A stretch of DNA of 64,000 bases from Styela clava (Eukaryota; Chordata; Ascidiacea; Stolidobranchia; Styelidae), in the NCBI RefSeq assembly GCF_964204865.1, contig NC_135259.1, positions 6,892,974 to 6,956,973 on the forward strand, written 5' to 3'. Position 1 is the stretch's first letter; each line of letters begins with the position of its first letter. Below the pieces are notes generated by a model. It saw nothing but the letters and a program-made list of their open reading frames with translations, was not told the origin of the DNA and ran no database searches. Of this stretch, positions 25,839 to 38,650 are shown piece by piece. The position numbers were made by a program, and so were the translations under genes.

Positions 25839-27414
25839 CAGCGCCGGATTAACCATTAAACAATATAGGCACGTGCATAGGACACCAAGCAAAAAGGGGC
25901 ACCACAGAAATTTAGAGCTGAATTTGATATAGTTTATCGGTGTTTATCAAAATATTAAGTGTTCACCAGACGACTAAAACTTCAAAATGTTCGCTTATTT
26001 TTCTTCGTCAAGTATCATATCAACCTTATTTATTATAAATAAACATTGAAACTTATTTATTGAACACAGAATGGGCCTATGAGTCGTTTTCTTAAATTGT
26101 TGTTGTTTTTTCCTCCTAGTATTCTCCTTGTTGCTGCATTTTTGTTTTGAAAAAAATCTTTTCTCTTCAACAATTGGACCAATGAACTATTTCCATTATG
26201 TTGCGGGTCCACGATCGCATTTCAACGATCTACTGGTCAGCGAAGTCGGGAGTGTTTTGATAAGGTAGACCAGGGTGGTCCAAACCCTGTCAAGCTGATA
26301 CATTCCGTGCGACCCACAGAATAATTTTAGCGTATATTTGTATCTAATAGCGGAATGTTTATGTGTTTTTTAGCTATTTCAACTGGGGTTGGGATCTCAA
26401 GATTCAAAACTTTTTTTCTAACGCTTTGTGCCTTTATTTTAGTAAAAACACTTCTCTGTTTTCAAGCGTGGGCTATGTGACAGTAGTGACGAAATGCAGA
26501 GCCGACTTAACGCCGCGCAATCCGTTTTTTTTTAGCTAGGTCCGGAAATACCAACTAACAACGTTGTTATTTGACATGGCACTAAGCTTGCTCACGCTGC
26601 AAGTTTTTAAATTACTCAAATATAACAATTCGTAATAAAATGAGTGTCACAAGAAAAGTAACCTAAGGAAAATACGGCGGAAACGTAGCTATTTCCTTGT
26701 CCATCACACAGTGTCTGGTTTGATTTCAAGCAACATCTGTCACGAAAGAATATAATTTGAAGCGACATCAAACGGAAATGATAGATGCGGAAAATACAAC
26801 GGTAATTCTCGGGAATTAATTTTAAAATAACTGAAGGCTTTATATATCTTCTTTTTAAAAAAAACGCCACCTATACAACATAATAATAGTCTGATTAGAA
26901 CGTTAAACTCTCGTTGTTTATTAAATTTAAACTAAGTAAACTCGCGATATTTCGATCACTTTTGGGTTTTCTTCGTCTTGCGGCTCGCGAGACCTCCTTA
27001 AAAGTTTTTGCCGTCCTTTAACCTAGCAACCTTGAACCACCCTGATGTAGACTACTAGATACCGGTAAAATTTCAAACTACAGTTGGGACTTGTATCCTT
27101 CAGTATTTATTTCGATTCACGTTGAGACTGGAGGCGTGAATCTTTATTGTCACACTTCCTCAGGATTAGAGCTCAGCCGATATTGCGTGTTTGCCGACAT
27201 ATCATATCGGCAGTAAACGACGGCAGTATATATATATATCGGCTATACATAGCAGTTAAAAAACCTAAAAATGTTCGTAAAAGTTGTTTTATTTACTGTT
27301 GGTTGTGATTATTTATACACTTATGTGGTTTATTGTTTTTATAATTAAATTACACTTAGGGGGGCACCTAAGTCTTCAGTGCTTAGGGCACCAAAGGGGC
27401 ATAACCCGCCCCTG
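25839..27414. mobile_element. non-autonomous hAT-like element inside the hydrolase relic
   Basis: Ends cagcgccggattaacc and, on the other side, the complement of caggggcgggttatgcc. It is flanked by perfect 8-bp target-site duplications acaatcac at 25831-25838 and 27415-27422, the length typical of hAT insertion. No transposase frame is present. Subterminal blocks share ggggcacc and agggcacca. It contains the complete smaller element at 26,271-27,044. Confidence 0.92.
26271..27044. mobile_element. 774-bp hAT-like element nested in the previous one
   Basis: Inverted ends cagggtggtccaaaccctg and the complement of cagggtggttcaaggtt. Flanking 8-mers are aggtagac (26263-26270) and atgtagac (27045-27052), identical at 7 of 8 positions. 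Internal pieces recur as relics at 36,430-36,840 and 47,200-47,350. Confidence 0.87.
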
Positions 27415-28001
27415 ACAATCACCCTGTATCCACTTTGCAACAAATATTGAGTAATCGATCTTACATACGAAGATTTACTTGTTGATGTCACTCCAGGTAG
27501 AATGAACACAGTTGGTCGCGTAAAATAGTCTGGAAATAAAATATTTTCTCCATTATCGCACCAATCAAGATAAAATTGTCCTCTTTCCGAGTCTTACACA
27601 ATCTCTCTCCGGTACTCAAATGCCGTTAGACCGTTAGACAAGGAAGCTTAATCTCCCTATGCCACGCTTCCTAAAACTAATTACTTTAGCGGATCAATCA
27701 AGAGGTGTCACAGCCTCCCAGGTCAGTCGTCGAAAGAAGTCGGATGATGCGTCACTTTCCGGTTATCAGAAAGCTTCCCTGTAAATCCGCGCGAAGTTGC
27801 TCCTCAACATGTATGAAAACACTCATTACAATTCCCTTACTGTTATTGAATGCAAACAATATTTTTACAAATGAAGGAACAGCGAGATTTCTTTCATACA
27901 CTTGCAAATATATCGTGTTAGTTACGCACAGCCATTTATATATAAATACACGGTTGGAGCTTCAAAAAAATCTAAGCAACCAAAAATTGTACAACTAAAC
28001 A

Positions 28002-30308
28002 CTATTTTGTGTGGGTGATGTACATATGGGACTGAGAATTATTTACCATTGCAAATAAATATTCTGTCATTATCTGTTCAAAGTAGGTTTTTGAATATGG
28101 ATTGAATCCTTGGAGGTGACACACGTGTCCTCCTCCGCGAGTCATTACAAGCGCAACGTAATCAGTTCTGCACACTTCTTTCTTCGGTAAACCTGAAAAA
28201 GCACATATATATGTATATTAGTTACAATACGTTACATTAGCTATAGACATTATTGTGATACAGTCTAATTTAATGGTTGTAGGTTTAGTGGTAATAGCAA
28301 CAACGGCGATAATATTGTGCAGTGCACTGCACAGGCATTTTAAAACACAATCTACTTAGTGTAATATTGTGCACAACACAGGGTAGACGCGGTTAATGTG
28401 TAGGGTTACCATATTTTTGTGACTTCAAAACGACAACGACCCCTTAGCTGTGATTTTGCAACTTTACATTTTCCGATTTTACTACATGATCCTACATTTG
28501 TAGCTATCCCGACTGTCTTCATTGACTCATATTCGTAAAATACCAACAATTATTCAAACATTATTTGAAGACATTATTTTGAAAACTTTGGCACACTTCC
28601 TCATTTGAGTTGTGCACCTTATATAATTCAACTGTTTTTATCACAAATGTAGGAATGCATAAAATATCCAAATGTTGCATTGCACATAGCCATATTTTCC
28701 CATATGCCACACTTTTGAAATAAATCACTACACACAAACAACTGTTGTACTGTAACTATTCCAATTTGAGGCTGACAAATTACTACATCAAAATCTTACC
28801 GCGTTCTGGTGAATACATGTCATCATTTGATCCGACACACAGCAAGGGTATTTTAATTGCTTTTAATTTCGTTTCGTTCAATAAACAATCTTGATAATAT
28901 TCTTCTGCATTGCGGTAGCCAAACAAGGGAGCGGTGAAATGTTTATCAAATTCGCGCAAGTCAGTCGCTTGAATTATTTTTTTATGGTCGACGATATCCT
29001 GGAAAACTTTGCAATGTTTTCGATAAATCCTCTTTCGTTCCCATGCAACATATTGATTGAATATGATTCTGTTCTTCCATAATTCCGTTTCTTTTGCGGA
29101 CAATGGTGCGTTGAATGGACAAGAGAAAAGCATGGCTGCTTCTAGACCATACTTTTCCGAGTTTTGACTGAGATAAATTCCTAGCAATATAGCACCCATT
29201 GAAATACCGACGGCAAAAAGTTGGGATTTTGGATAATGCTGTCGAAAATGTTGAATTGCATGATGAATATCATTCGTTTTTGTTGCGCAATATGTTTCCG
29301 GAGTCTGAAAATATTACAATTTCTTTAGTGATAGAATCAATGCTTGTGATGAAAACGAATTTCGACCAAGCAATCGCAATTTCAAAGATATTCCGGGTTA
29401 TTGATTCGCTTATATTGGAAACTCAATTCTGTTCTGGAATGGCGATTTTATTCATGCTAAACACTGATTGACGTAGTTGCGGGGGAATGGGATAACCGAA
29501 TGTTGAATTATGGTTAGTTTCACTGGAATGTGAAGCTTGTCGGTGAGTTCAACCCTTTTATATTTGAAATATCAGTAACCTTCAATGGTACCAATACAAC
29601 ATAGTTTTAACATGGTATCCACCCCTTTATGATATCACTATAAAGGATAAACGCTGTCAGGGGGGTTCGGGAGAAAGTTCTTCTTTGGCGGACATTAAGA
29701 CTCGAGTATCGGGGCAGCACGGATTGTGCCATCCCTGATATTTATACATAATAGTAATATCGTACCTTTAGCTGCATTCCAACCAGTCCACGATATACGA
29801 TCACCATTACTCTATAGCCGTCCTCAGTCAATCTATTAACTGTAGATTTCACGTACGAAACATTACTACATGAAGTTAGGCCAGGAAGAACAAAAACAGT
29901 TGGCCTAATTGTACTATCCGGAAATCTTTCATTGTTGTCATTGTCAATCCAGTCTAGATAAAATTGCCCCCCATTTGGTTCGGTGATTACCTCCCTCCGA
30001 TAATTTAGTTTTGAAAAAGGTCTGAGGCAAGACATCAGCATAATTTGGCATCTGGAACCAGGGCACCAAAATAACGGCATGTAACGTCGTTTGAGAATGG
30101 GAATCTCATTTTTGATTATAATGTCAAGAGTTGTTCCTTGCTTGCAAAATACCAAAGGGAATTTTCCATAATTTGAAACGTAAGAATGAATGTACCATAC
30201 GATGACAAAACAAATCGTCGCCAAATTTATCAAAGCTATAAAAAAGCTGGTATGTTCCCGAAAAGCCATTTTCCAGCTTACCACTCCAAACAAACTGAAC
30301 TCACGCAA
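28002..30308 (-). CDS. ABHD1/ABHD3-like alpha/beta hydrolase, copy A
   Basis: Membrane-anchored serine hydrolase of the AB-hydrolase 4 family; known relatives act as phospholipases or esterases. Exons 30308-29766, 29304-28800 and 28192-28002 give 412 residues, the usual size. An N-terminal hydrophobic segment (FFIALINLATICFVIVWYI) anchors the protein. Family motifs follow: LKRRYMPLFW, GGQFYLDWIDND, RPTVFVLPGLTS, and the nucleophile elbow GISMGA (serine). The acid residue lies in LCVGSNDDMYSPERG and the histidine in RGGGHVCHLQG. All three catalytic residues are present. Intron phases (0 and 1) equal those of copy B. An alternative start, MAFREH, lies 13 codons downstream and may be the real one. 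It is the middle copy of a three-copy tandem array. No clear AATAAA is seen just after the stop. Confidence 0.93.
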
Positions 30309-31051
30309 CAGGCGACAGGATGCAAAATACTGGCCTTGCTTCTACAACATTAACATTCTTTATTTGTGACCCGCAATGAGGCACGCCTGATTTGGTGTAA
30401 ATATATTAGTGTTAATTGGTTACTAATTGGACTGAAAAGTAGCATTTGAAACTTTGCGCTGAGTATACTCAAATACCGCTTACTCTCAGTAAAACAAACA
30501 TTATATTTTGACTTTTTTCAATCACAAATACAGCGTTGTCATTGGAGAGATTAGTTCGGAATCAGAGATCTGTGCTGCAGAGTTAGGTATCTTGTGAGAT
30601 ATTTCACTCTGCGACTCATTCTCAATTCGAACTCGATAAAATTTTGACCGCAGCTGGTGGCTCTCCTTGCCAAGTGAATAAAAACTAATTTTAGCCTCAT
30701 TGTGCTTCGACTGAAAATTTGCTGCGTTTCGGAATGGCAAAACTAATCTAACATCAAAACTCAGACTTCATTTTATTGTTTTAAATTGTTAGGACGTTCT
30801 GCATTAAAACAAGTTTTCATTGCTGATATAGGAGTCGTAATGATTTCACAATACCCAGATCTGTTTTATTTATATGCTGTCGATGAAAAAATGCAAATTC
30901 ATTCCGGTTCGAAATACAATAAATGTTCCGGACTTCCTAAATCAACGGCCGCGTTTAATATTGTGAGCGCATATGAAATTTTCGAACTGAATAAATCACG
31001 ATATATTTTATTTACGCAATCTTTCAAATTTTGTGCATATGGTAGAATATT

Positions 31052-31233
31052 GGGCGCTCCAGAAGTGTGTGTAATTTTTCGCCTATTGCCTATTTTTCAT
31101 CAAGTTATAGGCAGGGGGTATATTCACTTGGCTAACACAGGCAATCCCCGAACTCGTAATAGGACTAAAATAAGGAAAATCGGAATAAAATTATGCCCTA
31201 ACCCCAACCTGGTACACACACTACGGGAGTACC
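31052..31233. mobile_element. foldback MITE, long-spacer subtype
   Basis: Begins gggcgctccagaagtgtgtg, carries the shared core ccccgaactcgtaatagg, and ends ctggtacacacactacggga. It lies between the two intact hydrolase genes and is the same subtype as 33,078-33,286 and 45,632-45,813. Confidence 0.8.
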
Positions 31234-32424
31234 GATTATTGTATTAGTTTTTGTGCTTAACCAATGACAGTATCAACGTTTAATAATATTGCGTTTATTA
31301 ATCGCCAATCTGATTTTCAAATAAAAATGTCAAATCAACATTTAATCTACATTCTAATAATCCCTTTAACTGATAACGCCCACCTTTGTTTACTTTCAAA
31401 ATTAATGTCGAGTTTCAATTTGTATGAAATTGTTTTCTTCGTATACAAAATCTCAGAAATACTGCAAAAGATTAGGAAATAAAGCATTTTACACACACGG
31501 CAGAAGAAGCAAAAAGTCCAAAAATGAAGGCTATCTTACATGCTCAAACTAGAGATGCATTGATATTATATCATGTTCTGATAGATTAGCAGATAAAAGT
31601 TTTCGGGTACTTGCGTTTATTTGAAAATGCAAAGCAACAAATAATTTATTAATCGATAACAATATTAAAAACCTGATTATAGATCTGAAGAACTCTGAAA
31701 ATTTCAACTCCCTCGAAAAATTTTAATTTGTTTCATTATTACGATTCCACATGACCTTTAAAACAGCAAAATATCCGATAGCGTTTTACCATACATATCA
31801 AGTGGAAACATGTAATTGGCGTGAGGTGTTTACATAATTAAAGTACACTAAATGTATTGTTCTAAATGAAGAATAATAAATACCAAAAACATAGGTGAAA
31901 TGATTGTGCAAAATACGCAACATGTTTTTTTTTTTAAATCTAAGTGCATTGTGTATAAAAAAAAGTTGCATTGTTTTCCAAAGGCTATGTGTAGTATTAT
32001 ATTCAAAAACATTTATTATCTATGATAAACATATAATACAGTATATGATTGCTGTCAAATGTATATACATAAAGAGTTCAAAGCAGTATATTACTTCGAA
32101 TAAATCGTCTGAAAACTACAACCAAACCATCTACAATACCAATTAGTAAAGAAGATATGAGTAGTCAACCCATGAGTAGGAATAAGGCTGGGTATTTAGT
32201 CCCAATGACCATATAAATGGCTTACTTAATAGAAGGCTGGTCTGTAATATTGGCAGCAGGTTTGAATATTATGCTGAACCGCAGAATATTCTCTGCAACG
32301 TCTTCTACGAGTATATTCAGTTTTGCTAGGCCAGATTTGTCCATTTATGTACAGCGGAGACGTAGCCATTTCAATCACTTTAAGTGGTTTGAATCTATAT
32401 TTCGATGACATCTTACTATTTATT
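31234..32424. other. intergenic between hydrolase genes
   Basis: AT-rich with no supported exon. Upstream, at 30,786-31,247, an open frame of 153 codons runs into the MITE; its first two thirds match nothing I recognise. Confidence 0.4.
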
Positions 32425-35005
32425 CTATGACTTGTCTTCATTATTCATCATAGCATCGAAAAATTCAACCATAATTTGTTCAAAGTACGTTTCTGCAAAT
32501 GGATTTAAACCTTGAAGATGGCTCACGTGACCTCCACCGTATGTCATCACAAGTGCAACATTATCAGTTTTGCATACTTCGTCCTTAGGCAAACCTTAAA
32601 GGAATATAAAATGCAAAATTTAAATTAAGCAGAATTATATAATAACAGAATAGGTTAGTGCTGTACCAAATGGATAATTTGGTAATTAATTTTAAAAATT
32701 AAATTATACATTCAATCCTCATCCTTGATATACGAAACTGTCATTAGCAAAAGCAATCTCTATTTATCTTCTTGTTATTTTTCTTATCTCATTATTATTC
32801 TTACTCATTTTTATTTGAGAAACTCATATGTTAGTATACCTTGACAAGTTGACACAAAACCAATACTGAGGATATACTAAAAGTTTAGATAGGGACTAAT
32901 ATAATTCAGATCAATTTGATGTTACGTGTCTCAACAATATTTGGTCAGATTTCACCATAACCTGAATAGCTAGTTATCGAGAACCAAAATAGACCACAAT
33001 CATTTTGTGTTAATGAATCCTTGTCTTTTTGATTTCCCATTATGAGTTAAACCTTCTTTTAATCATGTACCAACTTTGGTACTCGCGTAGTGTGTGTACC
33101 GGGTAGACCATAATTTTGTTCCAATTTTCTGTATTTTAGTTCTATTACGAGTTCGGGGACTGTCTGTTTTACCCAAGTGAATATAACCTCTGCCCATAGG
33201 TTTCAGTCCATTTACACAACTTGATGTAAAGTAGGCGAACAAAATTAGTTACCTCCATATTGATACACACACTTCTGGAGCGCCCCAACTTCTGCTACTC
33301 TCAAGGATAACGATTGTATTGTATTTAAGAAGAAAGTTTTTTTATGCATGAACATCAACCGTGGCCAGTTCGCGTTAACGCTTGTTGGGCTCACGAATGC
33401 GAGACTAAATCATTTGGGAATATAAAGAATGTCTTACCGTGTTCTGGGGAAAACATATCGTCGTTCGATCCTACGCATAATAAAGGTACTTTAACTGATT
33501 TCAGTTTCCTTTCACATAAAATACAGTCGGCGTAGTATTCTTCCGCGCTCGTATATCCAAACAATGGAGCTGTAAAATGATGATCAAACTCGCGCATATG
33601 CCTAGCGTTCATGATTTTTTCGTGATCAACCAAGTTTTCAAAGACTTGGCTATTTCTTCGATAAATCCTTTTTTGTTCTCTGGCAACATGCTCGTTAATC
33701 AAAACCCTATTTGTCCATATTTCAACTTCTTCTGCACACACAGGCGCGTTGAATGGACAAGAAAAAAACAAGGCGGCATCTAATCCACATCGATCACCTT
33801 TTCGGCTTAAATGCTTTCCTAACATAAGGGTTCCTAAAGAGCAGCCCAAGGCAAAAAGTTTCGCCTCCGGAAAGGTCAGATGAAATCTTTGAATTGCTAT
33901 TTCCATATCATACGTGTGTGTTGCACAGTAGGTAGTCGGTGTCTGCATAAAGTTTACAATGTTAGATAATTATAGGATGAAAAGTTATAGCTTGTAAAAC
34001 ATGGGGATTAACTACGTGCAGATGATACCGTTACAATATTTCCATATTGATAAAAATGTTGTGGTTACATACATCCATAATCGATACATTTATAGATATG
34101 TGAAAAATTACTCTTCTGGTTAGGCTAAGACTGCTAAAATGTAGCATATGACGTAGGCCAAGAAAACACATATTAAAAACGTAATATTACGAAGATCGAT
34201 CGATGTAAAATTTATAAACATATAGGCACACCTTTGTTTGCGATACATGCTCTGGCGAATTTTTTTTTTTCAATAGAAATTTCAAACGTCGGCAAATTTG
34301 CTTATTTTGCCTACACCTTATGTATACAGTATTCAATTGCTCGAACGTGGCGTACTTAAAAACTATGACAAAATCAACACAAGGTCTAAAATCAATTTAA
34401 TCCATATTTACCTTGACTTCCATTCCATCAAGTCCACGATTAACGATAACCATCACTCGATATCCATTTTGTACAAGTCTAAATACAATAGACCTTACAT
34501 ATGTCGATTTACTTGTTGATGTTACACCAGGCAAAATAAAAATAGTTGGCCTCGTCTTACTATTTGGGTAAATAACGTTGTTATGGTCATTGTCACGCCA
34601 GTCTAAATAGAACTGTCCTCCATTCGGCTCTTCCACGACTTCTCTGCGGTATTTGAAACCGGATAAACACGGTAAAAATGTCCTCAGAATAGTTTGACAT
34701 CTCGATTCGGCAAACCAATACAGCGGCATGTAACGTCTTTTGAGGGTAGGAATACGGTCCCGAATAATCGTGTCCAATTTTGTCCCTCGTTTGCAAAAAA
34801 TAGAGGGCAGTTTTCCATAATTTTTAATATAAAAATAGGCGTATAAACCAACTCCAACGTAGATAAAATTCACCATTTTGAAGTCCGATATGGCAGCATA
34901 CAGCATTTTCGTACTTCTTGGCATTGCGTACAACATTATTCCACAAACCATGATGGGTATGATCACCATACGGCGGTTTCCTCTATTACTTTCATCACAA
35001 GCCAT
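32425..35005 (-). CDS. ABHD1/ABHD3-like alpha/beta hydrolase, copy B
   Basis: Paralogue of copy A. Exons 35005-34412, 33942-33438 and 32594-32425 give 422 residues. The N-terminus is longer, with two hydrophobic stretches (MVIIPIMVCGIMLYAM and FIYVGVGLYAYFYI). Motifs: LKRRYMPLYW, GGQFYLDWRDND, RPTIFILPGVTS and VMVIVNRGLDGM. The nucleophile elbow is GCSLGT, where copy A and the usual family pattern have Met in place of Leu. The acid lies in LCVGSNDDMFSPEHG and the histidine in YGGGHVSHLQG. Exon 2 is 505 bp in both copies and intron phases match, so the pair arose by tandem duplication. AATAAA (32424-32419) begins directly after the TAG stop, implying a very short 3' UTR. The 33,078-33,286 MITE lies in intron 2. 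Confidence 0.94.
33078..33286. mobile_element. foldback MITE, long-spacer subtype (intronic)
   Basis: Begins ggtactcgcgtagtgtgtg, contains agttctattacgagttcggg (the family core on the opposite strand), and ends cacttctggagcgcccc. It lies in intron 2 of hydrolase copy B, so it is tolerated in a transcribed region. Confidence 0.82.
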
Positions 35006-36429
35006 TTTATTCCCGCAGTTTACACAACTCTACAGCTCGACAACTGGTGCACAGTGCGATTACACACTTCCTTTTACCCGTTTACCGAAAAGCCTAAGCC
35101 GCGTCCCAGTCGACAAGAGCTATTCGACACTTCGTATACCCTATTGCAGCTGATCGATCAATCATTCCCTAAGAACAAAAGGCACAGCCGTTAAGCAGAT
35201 TACGAGTGTAAGTCTGGCATTAAAAATACCAAGCATTTCTACACGTATCTTCTAAATTTGAATCGTTTATATTTTTATTTGCTGATCTTATTAGGCTTAC
35301 TGTAACCGCGAAAACATTGTTACTATCCGTGGAAATCATACTCACAAGTCACAAAACATTGGTTTTATGAGTGTAAACCAATCAATGACGTCATAAATGA
35401 AGCAGCTACCGAGTTTAGCGTAAGAGTTATTGAGACGCATAAAATATTTAGACGTAGATCAATAGCTACGCCTATCAAAGTTAACAGCACTTTATTGTTC
35501 GGATAACCCGAGGCAGTTATGAGCGTCTACTTGGACTCATGCCGCGAAATTACGAGAGCCATTATGCAGCGCTCAAAATAACTATGCTATGTCACACCAA
35601 CACTCACACACTCACTCGTTGTGTTATATTGAACTATAATAATATGGCAGAACATATTCATCTATCAAATACTGCAGATCATAGCATCGTGTATATCACC
35701 ATAATTCCGTTTATGCTTGTGAGATGACCATCATTTAGTAATTAAACAACCAAAAAGTTTATAAGAGAATCGAATTTTATTGTTTTCGAGTCATTTTGCT
35801 CAATTTATAAAAGCCTATATCCGGCTTGTCACCGTATCCCGGACAACAGGTGTTGTAGTGTTATTTCACCGTTCAAAATAGCAAAATTAAGCGCGATATT
35901 TCAACGGAACATGACTGTATTACGGGACGTTTTGCAATCTCAAATGCCTTCGCTCAATATATTAATCCGTATTATCATCATATATTTTATTTAAACGTAA
36001 GAATGTTACTTTGATTGCGACCTTAGATGGTTGGTTATAACAGGGATTCCGAACTGGGATACATTAGATTCAGAATGGAGATATTCTTTCCATAACTTCT
36101 AAGTTGTCCTAAAATATTTTTATCACCTGATGTTGGAAATTTGAGGTCCTTGGTTTAACTACTAAGTCTAATTCGCAGTTCACATGACTTATTTTGCCCA
36201 ATAACAGCACACAAGACAAACCAGCTGGTTGTGTGGGATTGATTGCTACTAAAACCGTTGATACAGAGGCTCGAAATCACCAACCCCACATATTAAGCAA
36301 CACTCACGTCTCTTTGGCACGTTGGAAATAAAATAACAAATCACTAGTTGTCTTCACAATCGATCACGGGGAATTTTTAAATAGAATTGCTGGGGTTTTT
36401 ATCAACAATCCATAAAAGGTATGTGGTAT
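35006..36429. other. intergenic, no supported gene
   Basis: Upstream flank of hydrolase copy B. Only short frames without splice support were seen. Confidence 0.4.
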
Positions 36430-36840
36430 TACTGCGGCCCGTAGAACAATTTCAGCGTGAACCAACTAAACCATATTTGAATTTATTGGCAGAACATTTT
36501 TGCCGTATTTTTAAACTATTTCGACTGCGAATAACCCTTTTCCCAATCCCGATGTAGCAAATGATGTTTGTAAAGCACGGAATTTCAATGTTATTCTATT
36601 AATGTCAAGACGGTGCCAACATGGGAATGACGTCCGGTGATCGGTACACGAAAAAGGAATTATCAGGTGCATTCAAGACCAAGCCGATGAGATAAGTCGT
36701 GCTTTTCATCTAAACTTCGTGCCTCAATCTCGCGCCAAGTAACTCCTCATTTGGAGAGGCGTTTGTACCTATATTTTAGTAGAAACACTCCTCTATTTTC
36801 AAGCGTTGGCCATGTGACATTACAAAACCAAACAAGAGAA
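36430..36840. mobile_element. relic of the 26.3-kb hAT-like element
   Basis: Shares gcggcccgtagaacaattt-type text and ttagtagaaacactcctcta plus attttcaagcgttggccatg with internal parts of the element at 26,271-27,044. Termini are not preserved. Confidence 0.6.
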
Positions 36841-36959
36841 AAGATAACGAAAATACCACGTTATTCCGCAATATTGGGGGGCTATGATTTGTACACCTTG
36901 TACTTTAGCTTTGAATACTTTCTGTGTGTGAATATATACGAGAATAGGTGAAATATTAT

Positions 36960-37690
36960 TAATATTAAACGTAAATACAAATATAATGTGCACAACTGGA
37001 AGACACGCACGAAGAAAATGAATGCGTGATTGCAAAGTGAGTTGAAGGCGTATGATAACTATGGTAACCAGACGTAAAAGAGAAGATTCTAAAACTGAAA
37101 TCGTTGGAAGTTAAGCATGATGACTTAACTTTCTATGTTTAGAGTTTAATTGGAGTCACTATCTGTGACGTGATTTGTTGAAATAACGAAAATTTTTGCT
37201 ACTCCCGTAGTATGTGAACTAAGATGGCGGACATCGGAACGTAATATGTGTACCAGGTTAGGGTTAGGCCATAATTTCAGGTATAAATACTACGGGAGCC
37301 ACTTGGCCAGTCCCCGAACTCGTAATAGAACTAAAACAAAAAACATTGGAATAAAGTTATGGCCTGACCCTAACCTGGTACACATACTACTTTCCAGTGT
37401 CCGCCATCTTTGTTCACATACTTCGAGAGTACCAAACCGAGTGTGTTGAAAGTCACGTATGATGAACTAGTTTTCTATGTATGTTAAGAGTTTAATTTAG
37501 ACACGGGTAAAGTATGGCCTGCCGGCCAAATCCAGCTCGTAGGGTAATTCCATCTGTCTCGCCTGATGCTGCCACAGCAAAACTGAAATCAAATTTTGAT
37601 GTTTTAGCTAAAAATAGCTCAAGAAATTTGTTGAGATTGCGGTTAAATTTAGTTTTGGCAGACGGCATATTGTTTTCTACTTTTAAAATA
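36960..37690. repeat. ~700-bp dispersed repeat, copy 1
   Basis: Matches 44,440-45,050 along most of its length, for example agagaagattct before the inserted MITE and cctgatgctgccacagcaaa after it. Both copies carry a foldback MITE at the same place. The block gacacgggtaaagtatggcc resembles an hAT terminus, so the whole may be a transposon family. Confidence 0.8.
37199..37433. mobile_element. foldback MITE, ~80-bp inverted repeats
   Basis: Left arm actcccgtagtatgtgaact then aagatggcggac and ccaggttagggttaggccat; the right arm is its near-complement ending gttcacatacttcgagagta. The central core is ccccgaactcgtaatagaac. No coding capacity. Confidence 0.9.
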
Positions 37691-38512
37691 AGTGAAACTA
37701 TTAGTAATACTACACGCAATTGCAAAGTAAAATTTTATCCAAAAAAACTTCCAAATTCCACTCTGAGGAAGAATTTCTTCCCAGTTGGGGAACGTTGGGT
37801 TAAGACAACGGTTCCCAAAGGTGGCGCTGCGGCGCAATAGTGACATTGAATATAGATATTTAATTGTTTCCTATTTTAATAGCTGTGTGTGTGAATCAAT
37901 AACTTTATTTTACCTTTCTATGTCGTTCATTTTCTGTTGGTCCTTATGCCTTCTCTAAGTATATACCAAAATAAGGGCTGTTTAATTTATTATTTCAATA
38001 TTCATTTGTATTTTGCTTGACAAAAATAATAATAATCTCTATCTCACTCTCTCTTCAATTCGAATACTCAAAACAACTAGACTAGACCACTAAATTTTTA
38101 TTCGAGATTTCGTCTCATTACGCTACTGATCTGACCGCTTTTGTTTGAGTATTCGAAATTTTCTTACATGGTTAGGCTCAACTATACTTGGCGGGAAGGA
38201 ATGGGGGGAATTCAGTAGTTTGTTGGGAAGTTGGGATTTTCGCGCTGTGTGTGCTATTGTGATACTAATATTGTTCAGTTTTTTACTATAACTTCGAAAC
38301 TTATTCAAAAACACGAATATAACGAACTAATAAAACTGAACAAAACCAGTAGTGCGCTTAGGTAAAAAACTGGCAAAGGGACAACTGAAGGTTGAATATT
38401 AAATGTAGTAGTGAGGGAGGGATAAAGACTTCCAAATGACGAAGGGGGAATTCAACGAAAAACGTTGGGAACACACATTTCGGGTTCCGAGTCATTTCTA
38501 TCAGAAGTGACT

Positions 38513-38650
38513 CCCCCCCCCCTCCCTTCCCAAAAAATGAATTTGTTTTTTTTATAACTTTGCGGTATTTGCAGAAAGACATAAATTCTTACGACTTTTC
38601 CAACACCATTTTGCTCTATTCTTGAACGGTTTACTGAAAACCGGACGTTT
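38513..38650. repeat. repeat with G/C homopolymer, copy 1
   Basis: A poly-C run followed by text whose complement (caagaatagagcaaaatggt, then gtaagaattta) matches 44,170-44,225 on the opposite strand. There a G run sits at the same relative position. Confidence 0.7.

Larger units (their letters stand above)
25794..27665 (-). pseudogene. third ABHD1/3-like hydrolase, exon 1 relic split by transposon
   Basis: Minus-strand text from about 27,660 to 27,415 reads as the second half of exon 1 of the two intact neighbours: ...FEYRREIV, a TAA stop, then DSERGQFYLDWCDN, then TRPTVFILPGVTSTSKSSYV and LLQSGYRV. It is interrupted by a 1,576-bp hAT-like element. Beyond the element it resumes as VIVIVNRGRDGMTIK with the expected donor (aag|gtgaat) ending at 25794. 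Intact paralogues read YRVMVIVNRGLDGM at the same place. The in-frame stop and small indels near 27,620-27,650 show decay. Exons 2 and 3, which would carry all three catalytic residues, were not found below 25,794. Confidence 0.9.

Noticed and set aside
30786-31247. 153-codon open frame on the plus strand
   Set aside because: Its end is a foldback MITE and the rest matches nothing recognised; no signal peptide, motif or splice site.
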